Below are positions 35,892 through 44,018 of a DNA stretch of 64,000 nucleotides, one piece after another. Made by a program: the position numbers and the translations under genes. This DNA comes from Planctomycetota bacterium (lineage in GTDB: Bacteria; Planctomycetota; Planctomycetia; Pirellulales; Pirellulaceae): NCBI GenBank assembly GCA_017303505.1, contig JAFLCP010000008.1:1-64000 (forward strand), given 5' to 3'. How positions within the stretch are numbered: the stretch's first letter is position 1; each line of letters starts with the position of its first letter. The notes beneath the pieces are model-generated. The model did no database searches, had not been told where the DNA came from, and saw nothing but the letters and a program-made list of their open reading frames with translations.

Positions 35892-37397
35892 ATGCAAAGC
35901 GCGAATCCAAACACTCATGACAAAAGGCTTAATGCAATGACTTCATCGATGTGGACTCGAAGAGAGTGGCTCGGAAAGACCGGTTGCGGAATGGGGTTGT
36001 TGGCACTTGCCAATATGTTGGTCGAAGATAGATCTTTATTGAGTAGCGAAGCGAACGACGCCAGCAAACTCGATCCGATGTTAGCTAAGCCGGCGCATTT
36101 TCCGGCTAAGGCCAAGCATGTCATCTGGATCTTCGTCAACGGAGGTCCAAGCCAAGTGGATACTTGGGACTACAAGCCGGGCCTTGAAAAATGGAACGGG
36201 AAATCGATCAAGGAATTTGATAAGAGCTTTGATAACACGACCGGTTTTTTCAAAGATGCGGTCGGTGGCCTTATGCCGAGCCCGTTCAAGTTTCAGCCGC
36301 AAGGTGAATGTGGAAAGATGGTGTCTGAGATCTTTCCGAACTTAGGCAAACATGTGGATAAGATGGCCTTCATTCATTCGGGTTATACCGAATCGAATAA
36401 CCACTCCCCTGCCCTGTTCGCGATGAATACTGGGTTTGCGCGAATGGGATTCCCGTGTGTTGGCTCGTGGGTGACCTATGGGTTGGGGAGCGAGAGTCGT
36501 AACTTGCCGGGGTTTGTGGTGATGAGCGATCCGAAGGGGCGAGGTTTGCCGAAGGGGCATGCGGCCAATTGGAGCTCAGGATTCTTGCCCGGCGTTTTTC
36601 AAGGAACGCATCTCAAGCCGTCGGGACCTGCTATCGATAATTTGCAGATGCCTGCCGGAATGACCGCGCAGGGGCAGCGGCAGCAATTGGATTTACTAAA
36701 GCAAATGAATCAAACGTTTTTGGAGCGCCAGGTTGCTGAAGGTGAGTTAACGGCCCGCATCGAGAGTTTTGAATTAGCTTACCGGATGCAAGTCGCAGCG
36801 CCCGAAGCGTTGGACATCACGTTGGAATCGGCGGAAACTTTGGCAATGTATGGTGTTGATAAACCGGAGTGTGATCATTTCGCCAGACAATGCTTGACGG
36901 CCCGTAGATTGGTGGAACGCGGCGTTCGGTTCGTGCAAATCTATTCCGGCGGCATGGAGAACCAGCGATCGTGGGATGGACATTCGGATATCAAGGGGAA
37001 CCATTCGCAGTTCGCCGGTGAGACAGATCAACCGGTAGCTGCTCTGTTGCAAGACCTCGCACAGCGAGGCTTGCTGGAAGAGACATTAGTGATCTGGTGC
37101 GGTGAGTTCGGACGATTGCCGGTGGCTCAAATTTCCGATAAGCCTGGTCGCGATCATAATCCGCATTGTTTTACAGCGTGGCTAGCGGGAGGTGGGGTAA
37201 AGGGTGGTACAAGTTACGGGGAGTCCGACGAAGTGGGCTATAAAGCAGCTGTGGATAAGGTCCATATCAATGATCTTCATGCCACGATTCTGCACCTGTT
37301 GGGGATGGATCATCTCAAGTTGACATTCCGCTATAACGGTCGTGATTTCCGCTTGACGGACGTTGGTGGAAAGGTCATTCAGCCGATTTTGGCATAG
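35892..37397 (+). CDS. DUF1501 family exported protein, partner of the PSD1 gene
   Basis: The 501-residue protein starts at ATG 35892; a second ATG at 35937 would place the Tat-like segment TRREWLGKTGCGMGLLAL closer to the N-terminus. DUF1501 landmarks follow: WIFVNGGPSQVDTWDYKPGL, SEIFPNLGKHVDKMAFI, then VIWCGEFGRLPVAQ with PGRDHNPH, and NDLHATILHLLGMDH near the end. The fold resembles alkaline-phosphatase/sulfatase enzymes, but the full set of metal ligands cannot be confirmed by eye. It is 13 bp after the PSD1 gene, so the two form one operon. Confidence 0.93.
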   Translation: MQSANPNTHDKRLNAMTSSMWTRREWLGKTGCGMGLLALANMLVEDRSLLSSEANDASKLDPMLAKPAHFPAKAKHVIWIFVNGGPSQVDTWDYKPGLEKWNGKSIKEFDKSFDNTTGFFKDAVGGLMPSPFKFQPQGECGKMVSEIFPNLGKHVDKMAFIHSGYTESNNHSPALFAMNTGFARMGFPCVGSWVTYGLGSESRNLPGFVVMSDPKGRGLPKGHAANWSSGFLPGVFQGTHLKPSGPAIDNLQMPAGMTAQGQRQQLDLLKQMNQTFLERQVAEGELTARIESFELAYRMQVAAPEALDITLESAETLAMYGVDKPECDHFARQCLTARRLVERGVRFVQIYSGGMENQRSWDGHSDIKGNHSQFAGETDQPVAALLQDLAQRGLLEETLVIWCGEFGRLPVAQISDKPGRDHNPHCFTAWLAGGGVKGGTSYGESDEVGYKAAVDKVHINDLHATILHLLGMDHLKLTFRYNGRDFRLTDVGGKVIQPILA

Positions 37398-37496
37398 TCT
37401 AAAGTTTCTTGAAGTTAGCTGCTTTTCCCCCCGCTGCCGATGGTTTAAACTCTCCGTTCCCATAGCTGTATCCCTCCTTTTCCTGGCGTGAACGCA

Positions 37497-38774
37497 ATGA
37501 CTAGTGTCGTCCGAATGCAATTGTCGCTGATGATGTTTCTCCAGTTCTTTGTTTGGGGAGCATTCTTTGTTCCGATGGGGGCATACTTAGGTGTCATTTT
37601 CAAAGATAAGGAAGGCTTGAATTCCATTATCGGAAACGCCTATGCCACACAAACTTGGGCTGCGATTTTCGCTCCGATTATTGTTGGCTTCGTGTGCGAT
37701 CGGCTATTCAACAAAGAGAAGGTCAACGGCGTATTGCAGATTCTCGGTGGTGCGATCTTGTGGTGGTGTTCAACGATCACCGATTCGCCCGGTATGTTTT
37801 TCTGGGCCATGTTGGCTTTCTTTATTGCCTACATGCCAACCCTTGCTTTGGTGAATGCGATCACCTTTCAGAACGTTAAATCGATCGAAGATGATTTTCC
37901 ACAGATTCGCTTGTGGGGAACCATCGGTTGGATTGCGGCTGGTTTGGTAGTCTCTGAATCTCTTTTCGGTATTGCACCATTCCCCGTTTTGCCTGGAATC
38001 GAAAATGCAGGAGCAACCGCATTACCACTTCGACTATCGGCCGTGGTTGCAGTTATTTACGGCTTGTATAGCTTCACACTCCCCGCATCGCCTCCGCAAG
38101 GCCGTGGTGAACCGATCAGCCTCTTCAAGATTCTTGGGCTAGATGCCTTGTTGCTATTCAAGAACCCATCCTATTTCGTTTTTGCACTCTGCTCGTTCTT
38201 GATCTGTATTCCTTTGGCTTTCTACTACGCACGAACCTACGAATTTGTCAGCGCTATGGCCTTCAAAGATCGTTCTGCTGGTGTGATGGCCCTGGGGCAG
38301 GTGAGTGAAATCTTTTTCATGGCAGCTGTGCCATTCTTCCTCAAACGCTTGGGCGTAAAGAAGATGTTGCTCGTCGGTATGTTGGCGTGGGCACTTCGTT
38401 ATGGATTATTCGGCTTGATGCCATCTGCTCCTGCCATGCTCGTATTGGGCATCGTATTACACGGTATTTGCTATGACTTCTTCTTTGTAACCGGTCAGCT
38501 TTATACCGACCGCGTTGCGCCAAAAGAAATTCGAACCAGTGCTCAAGCATTCTTGGGGTTATTGACCTACGGTGCTGGTATGTTGGTTGGCAACTATATT
38601 TTGGGATGGTGGGGCGACAAGATTGGTCTTGACCCAACTAGTCAAGAAGGCTGGGTTGCAGACGCCACTCAATTCTGGTTGTTGCCTGCGGGACTTGCAG
38701 CTGGAGTCTCTGTTTTGTTCTTCCTCACATTCTGGGATAAGAGCGAAGCAGCCAGTGCGAAATCGGATTCCTAA
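37497..38774 (+). CDS. MFS transporter, nucleoside:proton symporter-like
   Basis: The 425-residue protein has about twelve hydrophobic helices. The N-terminal signature MQLSLMMFLQFFVWGAFFVP and the following GAYLGVIF match the nucleoside:H+ symporter branch (NupG/XapB-like) of the major facilitator family. A FPQIRLWGTIGWIAAGLVV segment lies at the expected place. The central loop is polar (SPPQGRGEPISLFK). ATG 37497 is used; a GTG nine bases earlier is possible. It follows the PSD1-DUF1501 pair by 99 bp on the same strand and ends before a strong hairpin. Substrate specificity is inferred from family resemblance only. Confidence 0.9.
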   Translation: MTSVVRMQLSLMMFLQFFVWGAFFVPMGAYLGVIFKDKEGLNSIIGNAYATQTWAAIFAPIIVGFVCDRLFNKEKVNGVLQILGGAILWWCSTITDSPGMFFWAMLAFFIAYMPTLALVNAITFQNVKSIEDDFPQIRLWGTIGWIAAGLVVSESLFGIAPFPVLPGIENAGATALPLRLSAVVAVIYGLYSFTLPASPPQGRGEPISLFKILGLDALLLFKNPSYFVFALCSFLICIPLAFYYARTYEFVSAMAFKDRSAGVMALGQVSEIFFMAAVPFFLKRLGVKKMLLVGMLAWALRYGLFGLMPSAPAMLVLGIVLHGICYDFFFVTGQLYTDRVAPKEIRTSAQAFLGLLTYGAGMLVGNYILGWWGDKIGLDPTSQEGWVADATQFWLLPAGLAAGVSVLFFLTFWDKSEAASAKSDS

Positions 38775-38821
38775 GCTGAGTGGTATAACCAGGCGACGCT
38801 AAATGTCGCAAAACACGATTC

Positions 38822-38872
38822 AAAAAAAGAGCGGGTTGAATCCAAAGGATCCAACCCGCTCTTTCGCTTTTT
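38822..38872. terminator. Bidirectional terminator between MFS and TPR genes
   Basis: A long hairpin, GAGCGGGTTG with an inner ATCC/GGAT stem and CAACCCGCTC, is flanked by an A tract on the left and a T-rich tract on the right. It therefore can stop both the plus-strand MFS transcript and the minus-strand TPR transcript. Confidence 0.85.
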
Positions 38873-38922
38873 GCCAAGCTTTGGAATAGACTCTAAATCG
38901 TTGCTCGCAACCGTTAGTTCGA

Positions 38923-40047
38923 TTAACGGTAGCTGCTGCCCGCTCCTGCTTCTAAGCTAGGGACGTAAGGAACCGAAGGAAGATTCGTTAAGGGGGCGGT
39001 ACCTTGCACTGTCGGTGCTGTGCCAGTTGCGTTTGGCTGATAACCTGCAGGCTGCGCTTGACCCGTTGCAACTCCGGTTGTTCCGGCAGGTGCCATGTTG
39101 CCGAAGTTCCGCACGCCTTGGTAAACGTTGTTCGCTGTTTGATAAGCGTTATAAGTTTGTTGAACCGCTTGCGCTCCGCCTAGCTTGGTCAATAAGTCGC
39201 GAGCAGGCTGCATGTTGGGGTCTTGTTGCAAAGCAGTCGTCAAGTGTTGTTGTGCACCCTGGATTTGATTGCGTTGTACAAGCAACAACGCCATGTTGTA
39301 GTTGGCAGAAGCAGGTGTATTCACCTTCTGCAATGTTTCCATGGCTTTATCAGCTTTACCGGTATCCAATTGAACGGAAGCTAAGTTGCTGTGGTATTTC
39401 GATTCGGTGGGGCGAATAGCAATCGCCTGTTCCAGCTTCTGACAGGCTTGGTCTGCTTGCCCACTGCGTGCATAGAGCATGCCCAAGTCGCTGTATAGTT
39501 GAGCGTCGTTGGGTGAAGCCGCGATAGCTTTTTGATAATAGTCAGCCGCTGAAGCATGATTGTTTTGGCGATCATGTAGTCTGGCAACGCTGGCCAACGC
39601 TGGAGCATTGGCTGGAGCGATCTTGAGAGCCTTCTCATAGTTCTCCATCGCGTCTCCGAACTTGCCCGCACCTTCGCACACTTGGCCATACGCCACGTAA
39701 ACTTCAGGGCCAATCGACTCAACCTTGGTGCTTAATGCTGTGGGGTCCTGTTTGCCAGCTTCTGCGGTGGCAGCAGCGGCGGTCCCCGAAAACATCCCAG
39801 TAATGGCTGAGGTGGTTTTGGACATCGCACTGCTAGCAGTCGCTGTCATGGTGTTCCACTGTCCCGTCACGCCACGCGATGTGTCTGAGAGATTGCTGGT
39901 CGTTGCTCCCATTGCATCCGCTTTAGGGGCTGCGGCGGTGGACCAGGGAAGCCAGCTCTTGGCACCTGAAGTTGTACTGCAACCCACCGAAGCTAGACCA
40001 ATGGATACAACGGCCGCTAAGCGACCAACTGGCGATAGGACAGACAT
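38923..40047 (-). CDS. TPR-repeat lipoprotein
   Basis: ATG 40047 is preceded by a near-perfect AAGGAGGTG ribosome site. The 374-residue precursor has a lipoprotein signal ending LASVGC (Cys23). A low-complexity Ala/Thr/Ser region (about 24-115) follows. Then come about five or six tetratricopeptide repeats (for example GPEVYVAYGQVCEGAGKFGD, then PNDAQLYSDLGMLYARSGQA). The C-terminal 70 residues are Gly/Thr/Pro-rich and probably disordered. It should sit in a membrane as a protein-interaction platform. The partner is unknown. Confidence 0.9.
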   Translation of the reverse strand: MSVLSPVGRLAAVVSIGLASVGCSTTSGAKSWLPWSTAAAPKADAMGATTSNLSDTSRGVTGQWNTMTATASSAMSKTTSAITGMFSGTAAAATAEAGKQDPTALSTKVESIGPEVYVAYGQVCEGAGKFGDAMENYEKALKIAPANAPALASVARLHDRQNNHASAADYYQKAIAASPNDAQLYSDLGMLYARSGQADQACQKLEQAIAIRPTESKYHSNLASVQLDTGKADKAMETLQKVNTPASANYNMALLLVQRNQIQGAQQHLTTALQQDPNMQPARDLLTKLGGAQAVQQTYNAYQTANNVYQGVRNFGNMAPAGTTGVATGQAQPAGYQPNATGTAPTVQGTAPLTNLPSVPYVPSLEAGAGSSYR

Positions 40048-40182
40048 GGAGCGCACCTCCTTGGACGATATTGTGGACAGCCCAAAATACATATTTCGGC
40101 TATCTCTTCATCGTACCGCCCAAGGCGTTAGCTTCAGAATATTCGGAATAACCCGACCATATTCTCAAGTGCTAGCATTCCA

Positions 40183-40782
40183 TTAAGGTGTAGCACCACC
40201 ACTGCCAGAGGAAGCTGAACCCGCATTGGGGTTAGACAAACCACTGAAAGCTGGCAAACGTGGATCGGGAATGCTGTTGATCAAAGCCCGAGAAATTGCG
40301 TTCTGGTAATTGCCTGGTGACAAGTTTGGAACGATATCGGTCACATAAACGCCAGTCGGTGGAGCGCCGGGCGATAACTCTGCAGCGACCTTTTGAACTT
40401 CGGCAAGTCGAGCGGCTGTCTTCTCTTGCGTATCCGACTTGAGGATAAAGACCACGCGACGATGCTGAGGAGCTTGCGTCAAAATCCATTGAACTTGACG
40501 TCGGCCAGCAACCGTGAGCGTGTTGGTGGTTGGGTCGAACAATGGATCACTGATCGTGTTATAGGCACGCCAGCCATTGTTCTTCATCACTTCAAATGGA
40601 GCGTTGACCGCTGCCGTGTCCATTCCGCGAAAGGGATGGGGCCATTGGTTGTTGCGATGATAATCGACATGAACGCAATGCCAAAACTCATTCCAGTCTG
40701 CCTGGGCTGGTACCGCTGGCACCAATAGGCAACCCGAAAACATTAGCCCTACAATCCATTTGGCAAATAGTGTTCGGCTCAT
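40183..40782 (-). CDS. Secreted protein of unknown function
   Basis: The 199-residue protein starts at ATG 40782 with GAAGGA upstream and a clear signal peptide (cleavage near VPAQAD). The mature part begins WNEFWHCVHVDYHRNNQWPH and contains a strand-helix block QVQWILTQAPQHRRVVFILK followed by SDTQEKTAARLAEVQKVAAE, loosely reminiscent of an OmpA-like fold. The peptidoglycan-binding residues of true OmpA domains were not confirmed. A Gly/Ser-rich tail ends the protein. It lies upstream of the TPR lipoprotein on the same strand; its start is 135 bp from the stop of the gene before it. Confidence 0.72.
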   Translation of the reverse strand: MSRTLFAKWIVGLMFSGCLLVPAVPAQADWNEFWHCVHVDYHRNNQWPHPFRGMDTAAVNAPFEVMKNNGWRAYNTISDPLFDPTTNTLTVAGRRQVQWILTQAPQHRRVVFILKSDTQEKTAARLAEVQKVAAELSPGAPPTGVYVTDIVPNLSPGNYQNAISRALINSIPDPRLPAFSGLSNPNAGSASSGSGGATP

Positions 40783-40920
40783 TCTTTGCGTTCCTTCGCA
40801 ATGGTCCGGTATCGAAACGTGCTCCTGCTCCACCACGAAATCGACTGCGACAGGGAGTTAAATTCAGAAACGCTGGAAGTGCCTGCAAAGTTTATGATTC
40901 AGTCGTGTTACCTATTCGGG

Positions 40921-41472
40921 TTAGGGCGAGTTTAACGGTTGCGGAGGTGGTGCGATTTGAATCGCTGTTCGGCGTAACTCGTCGGCTAATTGTATCAATC
41001 GGCCAGCTTGCTCACCCTGCCCAAGGCTTCGAATGAGTTCGGCTTGTGAGCGGATATCGCGAGCGTTTCTCAATAGCTGTTCGATCGACTGCCAGCGCAT
41101 TTCCTCTGCCTGTTCCGGAGATAGCGGGCCATGATTGGAGCCAGGGCTGTGATTGGGAGGAAATCCATGATTAAGGCCTGGCATTGGCGCATCTCCCCAT
41201 CCGGCACCTAGTAGTGGCTGGGATCCATGTGGAGGAACGCCATGACGCTCCGGATGGGCTGGATCCCGAAGCATCGGGCCACTCTTTTCAACTTCTTTGA
41301 TGAATTCTTGGAAAAGGGGATCGGACCTATCAGGCTGTTGATTCGTGGTGGGCGGTAGCTTGTCCGCAGCGGGTGGTTGGGGCTGTACGGGAGCTTGAAA
41401 CGCTGACCCGATGGAAATCCATACGGGGGCTAAAATGAACGACAATATTAAGATTAGGGAAGCGATTCGCAT
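40921..41472 (-). CDS. Secreted Pro/His-rich protein, unknown function
   Basis: ATG 41472 has GGAG upstream and opens a signal peptide (MRIASLILILSFILAPVWIS, cleavage near GSAFQ). The 183-residue protein has a Pro/Gln-rich N-terminal half and a central Pro/His/Gly-rich section (GLNHGFPPNHSPGSNHGPLS). A helical C-terminal part (EQLLRNARDIRSQAELIRSL, then AGRLIQLADELRRTAIQI) follows. The His-rich stretch could bind metal, but this is speculation. No family was recognised. It is divergent from the EamA transporter gene. Confidence 0.68.
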   Translation of the reverse strand: MRIASLILILSFILAPVWISIGSAFQAPVQPQPPAADKLPPTTNQQPDRSDPLFQEFIKEVEKSGPMLRDPAHPERHGVPPHGSQPLLGAGWGDAPMPGLNHGFPPNHSPGSNHGPLSPEQAEEMRWQSIEQLLRNARDIRSQAELIRSLGQGEQAGRLIQLADELRRTAIQIAPPPQPLNSP

Positions 41473-41608
41473 CTTATTCTCCGGCACATCCAAAATGTCT
41501 TTGGCTTAGAACTCCAACTCGATTTCGGCCTAGTAAAAATCCAGCTTTCACCTAGACTACCAAGGATGGGGAGTTTGGAGAAAGGGCGATTTTTCTAACA
41601 GCAACTTT

Positions 41609-42712
41609 GTGATAGCAACATCAAAAACCGAATGGCGTTGGATCGGTCCGCTCTGCGGATTGCTCGCTGCCGTCGGCTACACAGCCACTAATATCTGTTT
41701 GCGCAGCGTTACGAATATCGACTCCGCCTATGTGGCATTTATTCGTAGTATCCCCACCTTGTTGCTCGTTTTGCCTTTGTTGATGGTGCGAACTGCACAA
41801 GGACAGTCGTTGGTCGCGCCCAAGACGCATGTATTTTGGTTGGTGGTGACCGGTGTCTTCACTCAGATATTTGGCAATGTGCTATTTCAATGGAGCTTAG
41901 GCATCATTGGACTGGCACTCTCGGTTCCCTTGGTGTTTGGATCGATGATTATTGGGAGTGCTGTTATTGGTGCAGTTGTTCTCAAGGAGCCCATTCGCAA
42001 ATCAACATCAGGAGCGATCATTTTGTTATTGGCTGCTGTCACGATATTGACAATCGGCGCTCAAAATGGAATTGGCCCAACCAAGCTTAATCCACAGCAA
42101 ATGGGCTTAGTGACGTTGGCTGTTGTTGGCAACATGATTTCTGGGTTTGCCTACTCTGCTCTTGGAGCTGTGATGCGGCGGGGAATGAAAGCCGGAATGT
42201 CGACAGAAATGACCCTTTTGCTGCTGTCGCTTGTCGGCTTGATTTCGTTAGGAAGTTGGTCGCTGGTACGGGTTGGGCCTGACTATATGTTGCAGCTTTC
42301 AAGCGGCGATTATGGGAAGATGTTGGGGGCTGGAACCCTCAACGCCGTTTCCTTTTATTCTTTAGCGACTGCTTTGAAGCGGTTGAATGTAGTTTATGTG
42401 CACATCATCAACGCTTCACAAGCTGCGATGGCAGCATTGGCGGGTGTCTTGATATTCGCCGAGCCACTAACCGCGTATTTGGTCTTTGGTATCAGTTTGA
42501 CCGCAATCGGATTAACGTTGCCGGCTTACAGCTCACTGTTTAGTGCTGGCGCGAAGAAGCCGAGCGCGCAAAATGTTGACGCACAAAACGTTGGCACACG
42601 AAATGGCGGGGGCTTGGATTCGATAGCGAATGATCCCCCGCAATTTCCGAAGTCTCCGAAAGCACCAGTGGTCATTCCTCTGGGCGACGTTCTCGTCGAA
42701 GAGTCTTCTTGA
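41609..42712 (+). CDS. EamA/DMT-family transporter
   Basis: The 367-residue membrane protein starts at a GTG (41609) and has about ten hydrophobic helices in two repeats of the EamA type. The first is LCGLLAAVGYTATNICLRSV and the second repeat begins VGNMISGFAYSALGAVM. The family exports amino acids, nucleosides or other small metabolites; the substrate cannot be told. The last 50 residues form a soluble tail with repetitive AQNVDAQNVGTRNG, which is unusual. The 3' end overlaps the convergent small gene by 41 bp. Confidence 0.9.
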   Translation: MIATSKTEWRWIGPLCGLLAAVGYTATNICLRSVTNIDSAYVAFIRSIPTLLLVLPLLMVRTAQGQSLVAPKTHVFWLVVTGVFTQIFGNVLFQWSLGIIGLALSVPLVFGSMIIGSAVIGAVVLKEPIRKSTSGAIILLLAAVTILTIGAQNGIGPTKLNPQQMGLVTLAVVGNMISGFAYSALGAVMRRGMKAGMSTEMTLLLLSLVGLISLGSWSLVRVGPDYMLQLSSGDYGKMLGAGTLNAVSFYSLATALKRLNVVYVHIINASQAAMAALAGVLIFAEPLTAYLVFGISLTAIGLTLPAYSSLFSAGAKKPSAQNVDAQNVGTRNGGGLDSIANDPPQFPKSPKAPVVIPLGDVLVEESS

Positions 42713-42905
42713 GCGAAGTGTTCGTCTGGAACTCATCCATCGAGTCTTCTAAAGCATCCAGCTTTTCATCGATCCATTGATCCAGACCGCTATGATCGAC
42801 TCGATCCAAGCGACATTGCAGAATGATCCAGCTACCGCGGTCCAAAACTGGAGCTGCGGCTGGCGTGGGAGACCCGGAACGACTTGATGAATTTGTAGTA
42901 TTCAT
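42672..42905 (-). CDS. Small hypothetical protein overlapping the EamA gene end
   Basis: The 77-residue frame starts at ATG 42905 and has a GGGGGTGAG ribosome site. The N-terminal 25 residues are Ser/Pro/Ala-rich; then a helical part (SWIILQCRLDRVDHSGLDQW) and a basic end (KKTLRRERRPEE) follow. No signal peptide is present. Its 3' end overlaps the transporter gene by 41 bp on the opposite strand. The good ribosome site and balanced composition support a real gene; the function is unknown. Confidence 0.6.
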   Translation of the reverse strand: MNTTNSSSRSGSPTPAAAPVLDRGSWIILQCRLDRVDHSGLDQWIDEKLDALEDSMDEFQTNTSLKKTLRRERRPEE

Positions 42906-43590
42906 CGCTCACCCCCCTCTGCAAGACTAAAGATTTGTGACAAGAACCGTAAAAGATGCCGACATTCAACCGAGATCCAATCTCCGGCCACTCTTTCTAG
43001 GTGTGCAAATGCTGTGCCTATATAGATTCAGACGCGCCGGAGATGCTATCAGTTCACTCTAATCGGGGGAAATCGTGCGGATTCGGGCCGAATTCTTGCA
43101 TTCCCCTTAGGGCAGAAATCCATCCCGTTTTTGCCCAAATTCGCAACTTTGGGGAATCCGATTCGCTAGACCCAGCAAATCTGCCAACATGACAGGCAGA
43201 ATCCGCGAGGGATCGCCTAAATTCCGAGCAAATTTGCCAGCAAATTTGGCACGCCATTTTGAGTGGTGGGGCCGAGTCATTGTGATGCCCAAGTTGTATT
43301 CAAATCGATGGCAAGATGCCTCAATTTGATTCCACCGCAAGCTGTGGAGGGTGAAAGTCGCCAAATATCGCCTGTTATCGATTGGTTTTGCTCAGCGGAG
43401 GCTGACAACTGCAATAAACGTTCCGCACTGCGAAATTGCGCATAATTTTCAGGTAACTAACTTGGAGGGCGGTTGACAGTATTGCTGTGGTTGGCGACTC
43501 TTTTAACTTACGACAAATGTGGGCCACGGCCCGCTCCCACCGTCTGGGTGTTGTCTTACGGTTAGCGTTTCAAAAAAGGAGAATCGGGGC
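42906..43590. other. Long intergenic region before the acidic-protein gene
   Basis: These 685 bp have no supported gene. The middle contains a short repeat: AGCAAATCTGCC near 43177 and AGCAAATTTGCC followed by AGCAAATTTGGC near 43228-43252. These could form small hairpins. The right end should hold the promoter for the acidic protein, ileS and purN. Nothing else was recognised. Confidence 0.45.
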
Positions 43591-44004
43591 ATGCTCTGGA
43601 ACTCAGAGGCCGACGAAGCTTGGTTCGAATTAATGCGAACGAATTCGCTAGCAGGGACAAACTCCGGCTCGATCGTATGTGGCAAAGCCCCGCGCCTCGC
43701 TATGGCGGGCCTTACGGGTCAGACCATTGTCGCCTCTTGGGGGGATGATGACGATCCTGAGGAAGAAGAGGGGGATGAACTGGACGGCAACGAAGATGGT
43801 CTCGAACAAGACGATGATCCCTTCGACGATTTCGACGAAGATGATTTCGATGACGACTTCGATGATGACTTCGAAGAAGAACTCGAAGATGAATACGATA
43901 TTGAGCCCGACGACGACGGCCTCTCGGAAGATGAGGACGACGACTTAGAAGAAGATATTGACGGTGAGGTCGTCCCTGGGGAAGAACCCGATTTTGACGA
44001 TTGA
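43591..44004 (+). CDS. Highly acidic protein with Asp/Glu-rich tail, directly upstream of ileS
   Basis: The 137-residue protein begins at ATG 43591 with AAAAGGAG upstream. The first 50 residues are ordinary ([20 protein letters not shown], then [16 protein letters not shown]). From about residue 52 to the end almost every residue is Asp or Glu, with repeating DDDFDD-type patterns. No known family was recognised; similar acidic tails occur in chaperones and nucleic-acid mimics. The stop is 14 bp before the ileS start, so co-transcription is likely. Frames on the opposite strand are Arg/His-rich shadows. Confidence 0.8.
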   Translation: MLWNSEADEAWFELMRTNSLAGTNSGSIVCGKAPRLAMAGLTGQTIVASWGDDDDPEEEEGDELDGNEDGLEQDDDPFDDFDEDDFDDDFDDDFEEELEDEYDIEPDDDGLSEDEDDDLEEDIDGEVVPGEEPDFDD

Positions 44005-44018
44005 GGAAATTAGCATCC

